Positions 21,161 to 31,979 of a stretch of DNA of 64,000 nt are shown piece by piece; positions within the stretch are counted from its first letter, which is position 1, and the number at the start of each line of letters is the position of its first letter. The stretch lies in NCBI GenBank assembly GCA_006384855.1, contig VCJN01003421.1, forward strand, positions 62,001 to 126,000. The letters run 5' to 3'. The notes below the pieces were generated by a model. It saw only the letters and a program-made list of their open reading frames with translations, made no database searches and was not told where the DNA came from. This DNA is from Tetraselmis striata (taxonomy: Eukaryota; Chlorophyta; Chlorodendrophyceae; Chlorodendrales; Chlorodendraceae). Both the position numbers and the translations under genes were made by a program.

Positions 21161-21790
21161 CTGCTCTCCCGATCGTCCCGCCCGTTTTGGACCGTTTACG
21201 GATCCCACACTATAATATTATGCGCTCCGGAGCAGCGGGGAAGGCACAGTTGGAAATATCAGAGCTTCCACGCTGTCGAATTAACCAAACCCATTACCAG
21301 GAACGTCGGTCCGCAGAGCTAATCCTTACCAGGTACCGGTAATAAGGATTGCTACCATAGTCCATTACTATAGAAGTTGCTTATTTTTGTTCTGCTTTCA
21401 GTGCGCAGCAGATGTTAAAATTAGCACTGATGCTGTACTGCTCTCCCGATCGTCCCGCCCGTTTTGGACCGTTTACGGATCCCACACTATAATATTATGC
21501 GCTCCGGAGCAGCGGGGAAGGCACAGTTGGAAATATCAGAGCTTCCACGCTGTCGAATTAACCAAACCCATTACCAGGAACGTCGGTCCGCAGAGCTAAT
21601 CCTTACCAGGTACCGGTAATAAGGATTGCTACCATAGTCCATTACTATAAAAGTTGCTTATTTTTGTTCTGCTTTCAGTGCGCAGCAGATGTTAAAATTA
21701 GCACTGATGCTGTACTGCTCTCCTGATCGTCACGCCCTTCAGCCTGGCCGGTCAACGGATCCCACACTATAATATGCGCGCCGGAGCAGC
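21161..21790 (+). repeat. 277-bp tandem repeat, two full units plus a partial
   Basis: Units start at 21161, 21438 and 21715 (CTGCTCTCCCGATCGTC), exactly 277 bp apart. The first two are almost identical; the third diverges after about 70 bp. The array begins eight bases outside the Harbinger right TSD and ends about 100 bp before the ATG of the HTTM-like gene, so it occupies that gene's promoter region. Confidence 0.95.
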
Positions 21791-21888
21791 AGAAAGCATC
21801 AGATTATCAAAACGCCCGTCACGCTGTCGTCGACGACGCTCGTCGTGAAGCGGCCGAGTTGCCCCCGCGGCGGAAGTGAGTGCCGCCA

Positions 21889-24234
21889 ATGGTCCGTGGA
21901 AGCTCATCCCTCGCCGCCGGGTGGTCCTCGTTTCTACGCCGCGCCGTCGGAGCAAGGCTTTCGTCCAGGGTCCTACTGATTGCGACCAGGGCTGTTCTGC
22001 CGCACTGGTGGGTGGCAAGCCCCGCGGACCTCGCGCTTGTGCGCATCGCAGTCTTTTGGCTGGCCTTAGAGTGGCTCCACGAGGAACAGGACCTCAAAAC
22101 TGCATTGGCTTGGGGGCACGAAGGGAACGTGATGGATGTTGGGCTCAGCCGTACGTGGCCGATCGTCTGGCCTCTCCCGACCGCGTTCGGTGTAGGGCAA
22201 CTGCGGGCGCTGCGCGTCGCACTATGGCTCGCCCTCCTTGGCGCAGCTTCGCCGGTGTCTCTTGCTGCCGCCGCCCTCCTACTGGTGCGCTGCCGCGTGG
22301 CGCAGGTCGCGTTGCACCTGGACCGCGGCCACTCTGATGACTTTCTCGGGCCCGTGCTGCTGCTTATGGCGGGTTCGCCCTGTGCCGACGCGCTGTCCGT
22401 GGACGCGTTCGTCGAGTCGGTGCGCGCAGCGTGGGCAAGTAGCCCCACGACTGCCGAGGCGGGTATGGGCGCGCGCCTGGCGGGCGCCGTCCTTACCGCG
22501 TATCGCGGCTGGCCGCAAGCCTTGCGAGACGTGTGCCGTCAGCGGAGCCGCGCCTACAGCGCGCCCCTCGTATTCGCAGCGCTGTTTATCGGTCTCTTCT
22601 ACCTGTCCTCCGGACTCGGCAAAGCGAAGTGGGGCTCGACATTCATCCTGAGCTGGGCGAAAGAAGGCTTCCTGCGTTCGAATATGACGGGCATGTGGCT
22701 ACGCCGCTGGGGCGAGCCCATGTTTCCCTCCCTCCGAAGCGTCCTCACCAACCCACTGCGCGCAGGCTGCGAGACATACCTGTTCCCGGTCGTGCGCTCG
22801 ATCGATAAGGCGCCCGGCCTGATCGAGGCGGGCGGTGCGTTGGTGGTCGGGTGGGAGTGCATGCACTGGTACTTCCTGTTGTGCGGGCCGTGGGTCCGCA
22901 CGCTGAGCACGGTTCTCGCAGTATGCTTCCACCTCATGGTGGCCTTCCTCCTGGGCATATCTTTCTATCCACTGGCAGCGCTGCAGGTGGCGCTGTTCAC
23001 GCCATGGGGCGCGTTGCTGGACCGCCTGATCCTGGACCGCTGGCTGCCAGAGCCGGCACTGGACGGCACACACACCGAGGAAGGTGCCAACGCGGGCAGA
23101 AAATCTCCCCTAGTGGCGCCTAGTCTCTCGCAGCGGCCGCTGGTGTGGGCAACGGTCGCTGTGGGCCTGCTGCTTGTGTTGGGGCAGAGCCTGGTGCTGG
23201 TCCCGTCCGTGCACCTGAAGCAGGGTGCCTGCAAGCGCTGCTATCCCTTTGAACACGGCCCGAAATTCGACAACCATGGGCATGTCAGACCAACCGGAAA
23301 CGGCACCTACGCCGTTGAACGCCACCCCGACGCGGCGCGCCTGATCTCCCGTCACATGGTGCTACACTTTGAAGGAGGCGCCCCGCCCGTGCGCCTCCCT
23401 GTGTGGCAGGCGGTGTGCATCGTTGGCGGCTACAAGGAGGAGTGCATGCTGCCGCGGCAAGGGGAGGTGAGCTACTGGTGCTGTCATCACAGGAGCAAAG
23501 CTTACCCCCACAACCTGATGCGGACCTTTGCGTATGAACCCTTCAAAGTGGGGAGATCAGACACCCAGATCAGCTCGCAGCAATTCCGGTCTTTGGGTGC
23601 GCTGGCACTAGCTGAGCCCAGCTTGCTGCCACCGGGCGAGACGCGGCGCGTCATCGCAGTATCCTTCGAATCAGCGCCCATGCTCAGGATGCATGTGCAC
23701 ATGAGCATATCAGAGATCATGGCGCAGGCTCAGCCGCATATGGAGTGCGAGGAGCTGGTGGTGCGCCCCAGTGTCGAGTTGGAAAGCGCTAATGTGACGC
23801 GCGCCTGCCGGCAGAGCCAGCGGCCATCAGAAGAGTCCAGCCTCCCGCGCAGCTACAGCACTGAGCAGGCACGGCCACATGGCAATGACAACTCTACAAG
23901 CCATCTGCAGACCCATGGACTGAGCCCTGTACGGCTCGGGCACAAAGGCCCGCGCAGCAGCACTGAGCAAGCACGGCCACATGGCAATGACAACTCTACA
24001 AGCCATCTCGGGACCCATGGACTGAGCCCCGTGCGGCTCGGGCACAAGGGCCCGCGCAGCAGCACTGAGCAGGCACGGCCACATGGCGATACAAACACTG
24101 CAACCCGTCCACAGCCCCGCCGACTTGGCCTTGTGCCGTACCGACACCGATTTGGCCTTGTGCGGCGCCGGCATCAGATGGGCCTGCGCAACAGCACAGC
24201 CACATGGACTGGGCCCGGTGCTGCTGAAACATAG
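21889..24234 (+). CDS. HTTM-like multi-pass membrane protein (intronless)
   Basis: A 781-residue frame starting at ATG 21889 in a good context (GCCGCCAATGG). About seven to nine hydrophobic segments lie around residues 50-63, 103-133, 147-160, 222-240, 308-372 (several) and 420-440. Features fit the HTTM domain of vitamin K-dependent carboxylase-like proteins: an early LVRIAVFWLALEW, LHLDRGHSDDFLGPVLLLMA, LFYLSSGLGKAKWGS, and HLMVAFLLGISFYPLAALQV. The next ~250 residues are Cys-rich (CKRCYPFEH, YWCCHHRSKAY) and may face the lumen. The C-terminus is made of 34-residue repeats. Carboxylase activity is not implied. The single exon contrasts with the intron-rich host genes here, hinting at transfer or retroposition. 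Confidence 0.68.
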   Translation: MVRGSSSLAAGWSSFLRRAVGARLSSRVLLIATRAVLPHWWVASPADLALVRIAVFWLALEWLHEEQDLKTALAWGHEGNVMDVGLSRTWPIVWPLPTAFGVGQLRALRVALWLALLGAASPVSLAAAALLLVRCRVAQVALHLDRGHSDDFLGPVLLLMAGSPCADALSVDAFVESVRAAWASSPTTAEAGMGARLAGAVLTAYRGWPQALRDVCRQRSRAYSAPLVFAALFIGLFYLSSGLGKAKWGSTFILSWAKEGFLRSNMTGMWLRRWGEPMFPSLRSVLTNPLRAGCETYLFPVVRSIDKAPGLIEAGGALVVGWECMHWYFLLCGPWVRTLSTVLAVCFHLMVAFLLGISFYPLAALQVALFTPWGALLDRLILDRWLPEPALDGTHTEEGANAGRKSPLVAPSLSQRPLVWATVAVGLLLVLGQSLVLVPSVHLKQGACKRCYPFEHGPKFDNHGHVRPTGNGTYAVERHPDAARLISRHMVLHFEGGAPPVRLPVWQAVCIVGGYKEECMLPRQGEVSYWCCHHRSKAYPHNLMRTFAYEPFKVGRSDTQISSQQFRSLGALALAEPSLLPPGETRRVIAVSFESAPMLRMHVHMSISEIMAQAQPHMECEELVVRPSVELESANVTRACRQSQRPSEESSLPRSYSTEQARPHGNDNSTSHLQTHGLSPVRLGHKGPRSSTEQARPHGNDNSTSHLGTHGLSPVRLGHKGPRSSTEQARPHGDTNTATRPQPRRLGLVPYRHRFGLVRRRHQMGLRNSTATWTGPGAAET
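23857..24090 (+). repeat. 102-bp coding minisatellite
   Basis: Units at 23857, 23959 and 24061 (the last partial) are 102 bp each and code for 34 residues beginning STEQARPHGNDNSTSH. The length is a multiple of three, so the frame of the HTTM-like protein is kept. Near identity between units points to recent expansion. Confidence 0.95.
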
Positions 24235-26225
24235 AGCCTCCCACGAAAGCATTGAGAGGGCACATCCACATGACCACGGCAGCTCGGTTAACGGCCTCGC
24301 CAGGCTCAACCAAGAAGCCAACCCCACGAATAGTTGGCCATTTGCAGCAAGGCCACCGCGGCATCACGACTACCCTGTGGGACCATATCCCCGCACAGAA
24401 TATGGCCCCACAGGTTGTGTATGGTCCAACAGTATATGGTCCGCACTAGAATAACATTTAGTGCAGGTATCCAGCCAATTCATAATCATATACCATGGGG
24501 ATGCCCTACTTCAATAGAGAGTGGCAAAAGCTCTCCCAGATCGCAGATTAATCACTGCATATGAGCCAATAGACTTGGATGCCATCGATGCCTGAGGCGG
24601 GCACACGTGCAGTGCACTGGATGGAAAAGCTCGAATAGCACTGTTGGCCTGCAGCAGGTCGGGCAATCCAGCACCCTGGGAGACCCATATCTCTGCACAT
24701 GCCCTACCTAATCGCCCAAATCAGCCCCTCTCCCTCCTATTTGCCCGCGCATCCCTTAGTTCACAACACAACCCGGGGGCACTGCTGCGCCTCGTGCAGA
24801 TAAGCTGCAACCCACCGGCCGCGCGCGGTTCCCATGGCTCCCCCCCCCCCCACTTATTCCTCCCTCATACAAGCACAACACCGCCGGTGAAGCAAGGTGC
24901 CATACTCACCAGCAATGCCCCCATCATGTCAGCAGCATACCGGTGCCAAAACCTGTTGCATCTTGGCCGGCGACTGTTTTACGGTTAGAGCTGTTACTCT
25001 TAGTATTACCTCTATCTGAAATACGCAAAGTACTTGTTATATATGTCTAGGAAATTGTAGTTTCAATGCATGAATGGCCCTAACATATATGTTTGAGTAA
25101 TTGTGACGGATTATCCCGCCCTCCCTGGCCGTGAAGCGGGACAGCGATGACACTTCAGACAATTATCATTGTATATATGATATAATAGCACATGATGTAG
25201 CAATGTTGTTGCTGTGGCAGGTGTGTATTGCAGCGCCCGCTGCAATAGAAGGATTCTTGACTTAGAAAGATGCAATACCATGCTTTAGGATGAAGGATGT
25301 CCTAGCCACAACGGACAGACATAGATGAAGATGTCTGCATGCCAGCGCGCCGTCCGCGCGCCTGCGCGCCGCTCGAGCGCCCGCGCGCCGCCCCCGCGCC
25401 ACCTGAATCCAATACTGACAGAATTGCGGTTGATAAATCCTACGGCTGTAAATCCACCATCCTCCCGGGACGCATTGGAGCAGTGGTTGTCTTGATTACA
25501 TTGACGGAAGGGGGAGGGGGGCGCTGTCCACATCCGGCGCCGCCAGCCCCGCGCCACCCACACCCAACGCTGCCAGCGCGCCAGGCAATGGGCTATGGAA
25601 TGAAATATGCAATCATTCCAATAGTTACAACTCCTACATACAACCCATACGCGCCCAACCCTGCGAGGCAGCTCACCGCGCACTCAACCCCCCGCCCCCG
25701 CTCCCTTGGGCGTCCATCACGGTAAAGTACTTGGGCGCGGTACCTTTTTAATGCCGCCCGCTGCGGCCCCCGCCCCAATCACGCCGCCACCTGCAACTTG
25801 CACCGCGCACACCGAACAGTCAGCTCCCGTCACGGCAGTCCTGAAGACTTGCACTTGCTCCCCAGCGCCCGGACGCACATGCCCAACAGCTAGAATTGCC
25901 CCCAAGGCGCTAGCCGGCCGCCCTCTCCCGGCGTGGCCGACTAACGCCGCTGTGAAACCGCCGATACGGTACCTATACCTCCTCAGGATTGCTGCCCAAT
26001 TATTGAGTGAAGGTCCCACCCATCAGCACGAAAAATATGGCGATTTGTACCGCTGTACCCGTACAGGGTAGTAATAATCCTTACGTACCGGTATTAGTGG
26101 TACGGTAGCGCGAAATAACAAAATAATAAAAGCACGGGTGTTGGTACTACAGGCGTCATTTAGCAGCCGAACTGCAAATCGGTGCCCCACGTGGCACAGC
26201 GAGCCGTTCGGTCCCGCTGCTGGTG
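24235..26225. other. Intergenic stretch, no gene supported
   Basis: The 3' flank of the HTTM-like gene. It contains repeated TATGGTCC/CCATAT motifs near 24385-24450 and low-complexity GCGCGCC clusters near 25340-25400. Open frames here are short, proline-rich and unconvincing. Confidence 0.5.
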
Positions 26226-26228
26226 TAA

Positions 26229-28190
26229 GGCCTGGAAGATTTTATCCGTTGTCTTTGGTGCCCCCCCCCCCCTTTTTTGGGGGCCCCCCCTTTGGAAATA
26301 CTTCCTTCCTCTGCAGTACTGCTAAAGTACTGCCATGAAACAAATAACAAGGAAACATCGTGTTTGTGCCTTGTAAGCATGCAGGAACAGCCAGGGTAAC
26401 TAAAAACATGTTATAGATGAACTTCTATAGGTATTGGGCACCCCCACCTTCAGGTGAAAAAAGGGGGGACTGTGACAGTACTTTGTGCAGTACTGTAGAC
26501 AAGGCTGGGGCAGCAAATAGGCCGTTAATATAGATGCAGGAGGATGCATAGAAGACCACGGCATATAGATGAATATTATGGCACATAGATGAATGTAATA
26601 AATGACAGTGTTGATTACATTGTCAACCCCAGACCCGCCCGACTGTATGAGACAGCATAGACGGGGGTGTCCAGCAGCCGGTGGCTAAGCGAGCGCATGC
26701 CGGTTGGGAAATCGCGGTTGATGGCCAGCGCTTTCAGCGCCTCGATGGTCTCCACATGCGACGCCGTCTTGGCTCACCGTACCGGCTCCTCCATCAGTTT
26801 TGACTTAAGGTCATAGTCGCGCTGCTTGCCGAGCCGCTCCTCATACCGAAATAGCGAGAGCTCCAGGGCTTTAGCAACGCGATGATGCTCGGCCACTTGC
26901 CCTTCTGGACCCAATTACCGTTGCGGACAGCGTGGTATTGAGGTACTCCAACGAGCTTCGGAACGTTCGGCCGGTCTGCCTTATGTCCGAGTTTCTTCTT
27001 CCCAAAGAACTGCGCGAAGCGTTTGTCCGGCGGGGCTGGCCCTTTGCAGAGATGCTCTCATACCCCAGATACAACGCAAGTCTTGGAACGAGAGTTGAGA
27101 GGGAACAAGGCGCGATGGAGGGCGAAGACGAACTCGAAGCCGACCGGTTTAGCCATGTCCGTCGACCAACCGACGCCCTCTAACTCTTGTCAGTCTATCA
27201 GGGAGTTGTATTGCTTGTTTTTGGCAGACAGCGGGGCGCCGCTAGGCACTTTCATTGCGAGTAGGGAGGCGGTGATGACTCTCATGGCTCGGCGCGGCGC
27301 TAGCCATCATCATCGTCGGGAACGGGTTGTGCGGTGCTTGCCGAGACCTTAATCGTAACCGGGTAGCGGGGCGCTGGAAATCGACCTTAATCGTAACCGC
27401 TCTCGTCTCAAAGCAAGAAACGCCAGGGTGTCTGTGACTGCCTCTAGCAGGAACGCTGTGCAGTCTCGCGAAAGCCCACGGTCGTGCCGGGTGCCGGCCA
27501 TGCACACCATCTTGATATCGGTGTCAGCAAGCAAGGGGTGGTAGTCGGGGGTGTGGGCCTCGATTGCCTCATCCAGCTGGTCCGTAGAGTTCTTGTCGCC
27601 CCATCATCCACTCCTGAGCGCCTAGCTTTATCCATACGTTCCGCACCGCGGTCATGCCGTCAACGGAAATGCTGACGCACGCCGCCAGTGACGCCAGGAG
27701 GTACATAGTGGTGCTGCCTGGTGTGGGCGGCGGGTGCTGGTGGTGGTGGGATAGGGTGGAGGGATATCGGATATATGGAAGGCAATGAATGGGCAGATGA
27801 GATGATGGTGGCTGTCCTAAGTAGCTCCCTGGCCAGGCCCGGCGCAAGGCTCGCGGGCGATAAGGCAGCCCGAAAGGTACCGGTAAAACCCGTTTGAAAC
27901 CCGAAACAGATCGTACGGGTCGCACTAGGACAGTTGACTAGTTCTTGAAACCCCATAAACAGTGCTTAGAGGATGCATTGCGGCGGTTTGTCTCCCCATC
28001 CGCCGCTACTGTACTGTGCCGGTTTCGAGTCAGCTGCGCCGGCGCTGTCGCCTACGACATCGGGGGCATCGACGAGTACTGTTCAAAGTACTTTCAGACT
28101 ATAAGTTTTTTTTTTCGGAAAAGGAAGATTCCCCCCCCTTTTTTCCGAGCAAAATCGCCACCAAAGACAACGGATAAAATCTTCCAGGCC
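26229..28190. mobile_element. TIR transposon, 1.96 kb, TAA TSD
   Basis: A perfect 32-bp inverted repeat, starting GGCCTGGAAGATTTTATCCG at 26229-26260 and complemented at 28159-28190, is directly bounded by TAA on both sides (26226-26228 and 28191-28193). G/C and A/T runs follow each TIR inward. TIR perfection and TSD are strong evidence of a fairly recent insertion of a PIF/Harbinger-like element. The inside carries minus-strand coding relics (next entry) rather than an intact DDE transposase. Confidence 0.82.
26630..27930 (-). pseudogene. Unrecognised coding relic inside the TAA/TIR element
   Basis: Minus-strand open pieces in order are: MYLLASLAACVSISVDGMTA with VRNVWIKLGAQEWMMG (about 27705-27570); DTDIKMVCMAGTRHDRGLSR with LEAVTDTLAFLALRRERL (about 27530-27390); PQYHAVRNGNWVQKGKWPS (about 26950-26890); and LFRYEERLGKQRDYDLKSK, then FPTGMRSLSHRLLDTPVYAV (about 26860-26640). 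They lie in different frames with stops or unmarked introns between them. I do not recognise the family, and the DDE motifs of Harbinger transposase are not visible. Confidence 0.4.
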
Positions 28191-28212
28191 TAATCAGTAA
28201 TTCCTTAGGCCT

Positions 28213-29017
28213 GTATGACACGGGACGTGCTCTACCGGTAGACCGCTCTACCGCCGTAGTTTCTACACGCGCAGCGCGCCACGTCGCAAAAAGTGCAATT
28301 CGGCCGTAGAGCGGTCACCCCCTAGAGCGGTAGACCGGTCTAGCATTTCGCGGCGGTAGGGTGGCATCGATAGCTACCGATGCCACCCCCCGCTCTACCG
28401 CTCTACCGCTCTATTTTGAACGCGGCACCCTGTCGCTGGCGACTCCACTTTCATCGCGCTACCCCTCGCCCGCCGCTCCCTGTAGTCCCACCGAAATTTC
28501 GCGCGGGCGGTACACGGATTCCACGCCTCAAGGCCATGGTTGCGCGCCCGGAATCGCCCCGCAAGGAGCCACGCACGGCCGGTCAAGCGGCCAGTCAAGC
28601 GTGTCCTCAATCTCCACCCGGCCGATCTCGACCCGTAGTCGTTTGAATCATGTCTATCCCCTTGGCATGTTCGCATCCGGAGGGGCACTGCCCGTTTACC
28701 AACAGGCAGTGCGCCTTGGCAATGGCGCCAACTCGGTGTTTCGGGCGCCGGGGGCGCCGGGGGCCATGTCGTTGTCCCAGCGGCACGTCGCGCCATCCGG
28801 GGCGCACATCGGGGCGCTGCCTCCTAGCGTGTTTCGACCGGAAGGGCATCGCCCCGCTGGCCTCGCTTACCCGGCTCCCTCTGGATCTCATGTCGCGGGC
28901 GGACAGCGCTCAACCGACCGGAGCCCAGGAGGCCGAGCAGCAAGTGCGGTTGGTCATGCGATGCTCGGTAGGGCGGTAGCGGCTAGTTTGACCGGTAGAG
29001 TTGTTCCCGTGTCATAC
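28213..29017. mobile_element. Probable TIR element with GCTCTACCG repeats
   Basis: GTATGACACGGGA at 28213-28225 is complemented at 29005-29017, and similarity continues to CTCTACCGGT on both sides. TA within the ends may be a mariner-type TSD. The left 170 bp are packed with CGGTAGAGCGGT/ACCGCTCTACCG in both orientations, able to form extended hairpins. A further TTCCGTGTCATAC at about 29140 could be an alternative right end. Inside there is a 227-codon Ser/Pro/Gly-rich frame (28361-29044) with no recognised motif. Confidence 0.5.
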
Positions 29018-29864
29018 CGTTCTGAGGGCTCAAAAAGTAACTGAAAAAGTGAAAATACTACATGGCGATTGGCTAGTCGCCATTTGCTTTTTGCGACGTG
29101 GCGCGTTGTGCATGTAGAAATTACGGCGGTAAAGCATGTTCCGTGTCATACATGCCTTAATTATATTAACGACTACCTGTATAGCGAAACAAGCGTGATT
29201 GTCGTCACTTCCGGGCTGCGGCCTGAGCGTTTATTGTACGCGCGCACGGCCGTTCGATTCGCCGTCGGCACATTCCTCGCAGCGAGCGAGGCGGGCCCGC
29301 CGCGCGCGAACCATCACGGTGCGCGGACATCGGGCGCGGGTGCTTCGTAGTACCGCGCATCACACAGTTTACAGCCACACCATGACCTTATGTACTGCTG
29401 CGCGCGTATACTGCGATTTTTGGCTTTTTGCGCATTTTCTGTCCAAGCGGCAATTCCCGTTTTTCCGGGGTGCACTCTATATATAGCGGGCGGGTATCGC
29501 TGATTTTTCAAGCGCATACGCCAAGCGCGGCCATGATGGGCTCACGACGACGCACGATAGCCGTAACATGACCCCGCATATTTTCAGAGTAGGGCATAGA
29601 ATTACCTTAGATAACCCTAGATGTACACCGCATACATGCGATGTAACGCTTATGCATCTGATGTAGCATTTCGCCAATCAATAATGCTAGATGTAAATGC
29701 GTATATGTCCACCATACGCCATCGCATTAATTGTGCGACTACTAGAGGCCTAGAGGGGCGGCTATCTCGAGGGAGGATGAGGATATATGCCCACATGGCG
29801 GCAATCAGTTTGACCGTTCATATCCGCGCGATAGCATGTGGCGTGCAGCATGCGCACGTATTAA

Positions 29865-30795
29865 GGCCGCATTTCATTTTGAGTCATAACCGCAATCGTA
29901 AATCTACATACGGGTACCTGCTAAGTTTCTCGTACGAACCACAGATTCGTCGGGCGGTTTAGGGTTGAAGCGCCGGCCTCACGAAAAACGACATCCCACT
30001 TTTGGTCGCAACCGCAGACTCTATTCTCCGCATGCATTGTGTCCATTATCCCCCGGCCCCATATCGGCACCCAGGAGCCACCGAGTGGGAATAGAAACGT
30101 ACGTCGACCCGCCAATGTACGTTCTACTGTGCGGGACGGTGGTCGGTGTGGGAAGCGTCCCATTGTCGGTTGGTGACGAGGCTCAGTGAAGCACACAGCG
30201 TCGGGCGCCATCGGCCGAACCTTGCTGGATCCCCACCGCACCGTTGCCGACAAATAGGCGAGGTCCTCCCACACCACTAGCGACCGCCCTCGACTAGTAG
30301 GCTCCCGCCCGTACCAGGCCATCGTGAGTGTGTAGCTAGCGCGCTACGGTGGGGCGGGCGGGTGGGCTCGCGACCGCGCGTCGCGTCGGGTGCCCCCGCG
30401 CCGCTTTCGGAGACGGTGCACGCGGTCACAGTGGCCTCGTTGTGCTGAACACTTTCTACGCTATGTTCGTCTAGTTTCCGGGTACCCTCATATTTTTGTG
30501 GCTGGTCTGTACATTGCGCAGAGCATGTATCTTACGCAATGTATTATTTTGATTTGCGGCTCAGTGGGCCCGATTTAGGTCGGTCGCAAATATCGCGATA
30601 TTTATGACCAGCGAGGCCAATCGCAAATCCTCCAGCCGAAAATCGCGGCGATTTGCAGCAATGGCACAAAAACTCGGTTTAACAGCGTTTGCGACTAATC
30701 GCGAGTAGCTTGCAGCGCCGTAATTTCGTACCGGGTACACGTATAATTCTGACGAGAATTTGCGATTACGACTCAAATAATATTTTATAATATAT
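29865..30795. mobile_element. Harbinger-derived element (~0.93 kb)
   Basis: The left end GGCCGCATTTCATTTTGAGT resembles the 17074 element terminus and is preceded by TTAA. About 290 bp at the right (30480-30770) are the reverse complement of the left subterminal region of that element (17110-17360); both share TTTGCGACCG and CAAATATCGC blocks. The middle (29940-30470) is unrelated and has no transposase. The right terminus is eroded. A non-autonomous relative, inverted with respect to the 4-kb copy. Confidence 0.65.
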
Positions 30796-30800
30796 TTGAT

Positions 30801-31010
30801 GGCAGTGTTTTAGACGGTGATCCAACAGTGTTGGAAATTTTGTCACTGACCTTCAATTAGAATTGCAGAATGCTTCGGCAATTTGCTTGATGACTATAAC
30901 GGAGCGTCGCCTACCCACGGCTTTCCGTAACTGGATTGCTGCCCAAACGGCCGTCGTGGAGACGCTGCAGGGGTTTCACTGGTGCCAGTCCTGTCCCGGG
31001 GGCGGGGAAA
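30801..31010 (-). repeat. Dispersed repeat A, copy 2 (inverted)
   Basis: The reverse complement matches copy 1 (819-1018) over its whole length, with roughly 85-90% identity by eye. It lies against the right end of the Harbinger-derived element. The next ~970 bp (31011-31979) hold no gene I can name. Confidence 0.8.
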
Positions 31011-31979
31011 AACAAAAAAACGACTCAAATAATATCTGAATCGCGGCCTGAGACCCAAGGGTACCCGTTCATTACTTTTGACGCCTGCAGTAACCGCTAC
31101 CAAACGACGCGACGTCGTTATATTGTTGCTGTTATTGTTAGGGTTTCGCCTGCGATGGCAGTGTGTGTGCTGGATTAGCTTGCTGATCCTGTGCGCGTGG
31201 GATTTCAGCTGCGCACTACGGGCAGTTGAAGACGAAGGACAAGACGAAGGACGCCGCTGCTGACAGCTTGCTGCCCCCCTGAACTCCTGGCACGTACTAA
31301 TTCCCCGTGAAAACCAGTGTTTCCCTGCGTGAGGATGGCGGCCCGCGTTTCCTTCGGTGTGGCTGGCGCGCGCGCGCCGGCGACGGTGGCGCGCCTCGCC
31401 AGCCGGCCGGCCAGGTGCGCGCGAGGCGAAAGCTCCCCGGACAAGGGTTCAGGAGCCCACTGCGTGTGAAACATGCTGCCTCAGGCCCTCCTTACCGATG
31501 ATGGGCCGATCAACATATCTCCAAAGTCCCCCGCTACTCGGCCGGCGGCTCCTTTATCCTTGCCGAGGTGCCACCCGGGCGGATATCGTTTCAGGCCGCC
31601 GGTGCCATTCGCGTAGCTGTGTCCTACAAAAAAAATGAACTTGCCGCCATCCTCCGCTCCCTCAATTTCAGATGCCCTTGGGGCCTTTCACATGGCTGCA
31701 ATTCGGGACCTCCTATCCGCTGACTGTTGGCCGAAACCTCCTCGGTGTCCAAGCCATACCCCCCCGTTTCCTAATTCGCTATTCACTGGTGGCCTGGTGT
31801 GCGACGATGTCCACAGGCGCAGCAACATATTTGCATCTCCGCTGCCATCCGGCGTGAAGAAGGTGAGCAAGCGCCACCCCGCCCGCCACCCCCCCCCCCC
31901 CCCCCCCGGCACCCCAACACCACCACTATATCACCATCGGAGGCAGCACCACCGCACCCTGCTCAAACTGACGGCTGCG

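Noticed and set aside
21880-21888. GTG at 21880 as the start of the HTTM-like protein.
   Set aside because: Nuclear genes start at ATG; the ATG at 21889 is in frame nine bases later with a better context.
27569-27925. OsmC-like look of LLASLAACVSISVDG.
   Set aside because: Only a short hydrophobic match; no second Cys motif or fold-length frame. It is better described as an unrecognised relic in the TIR element.
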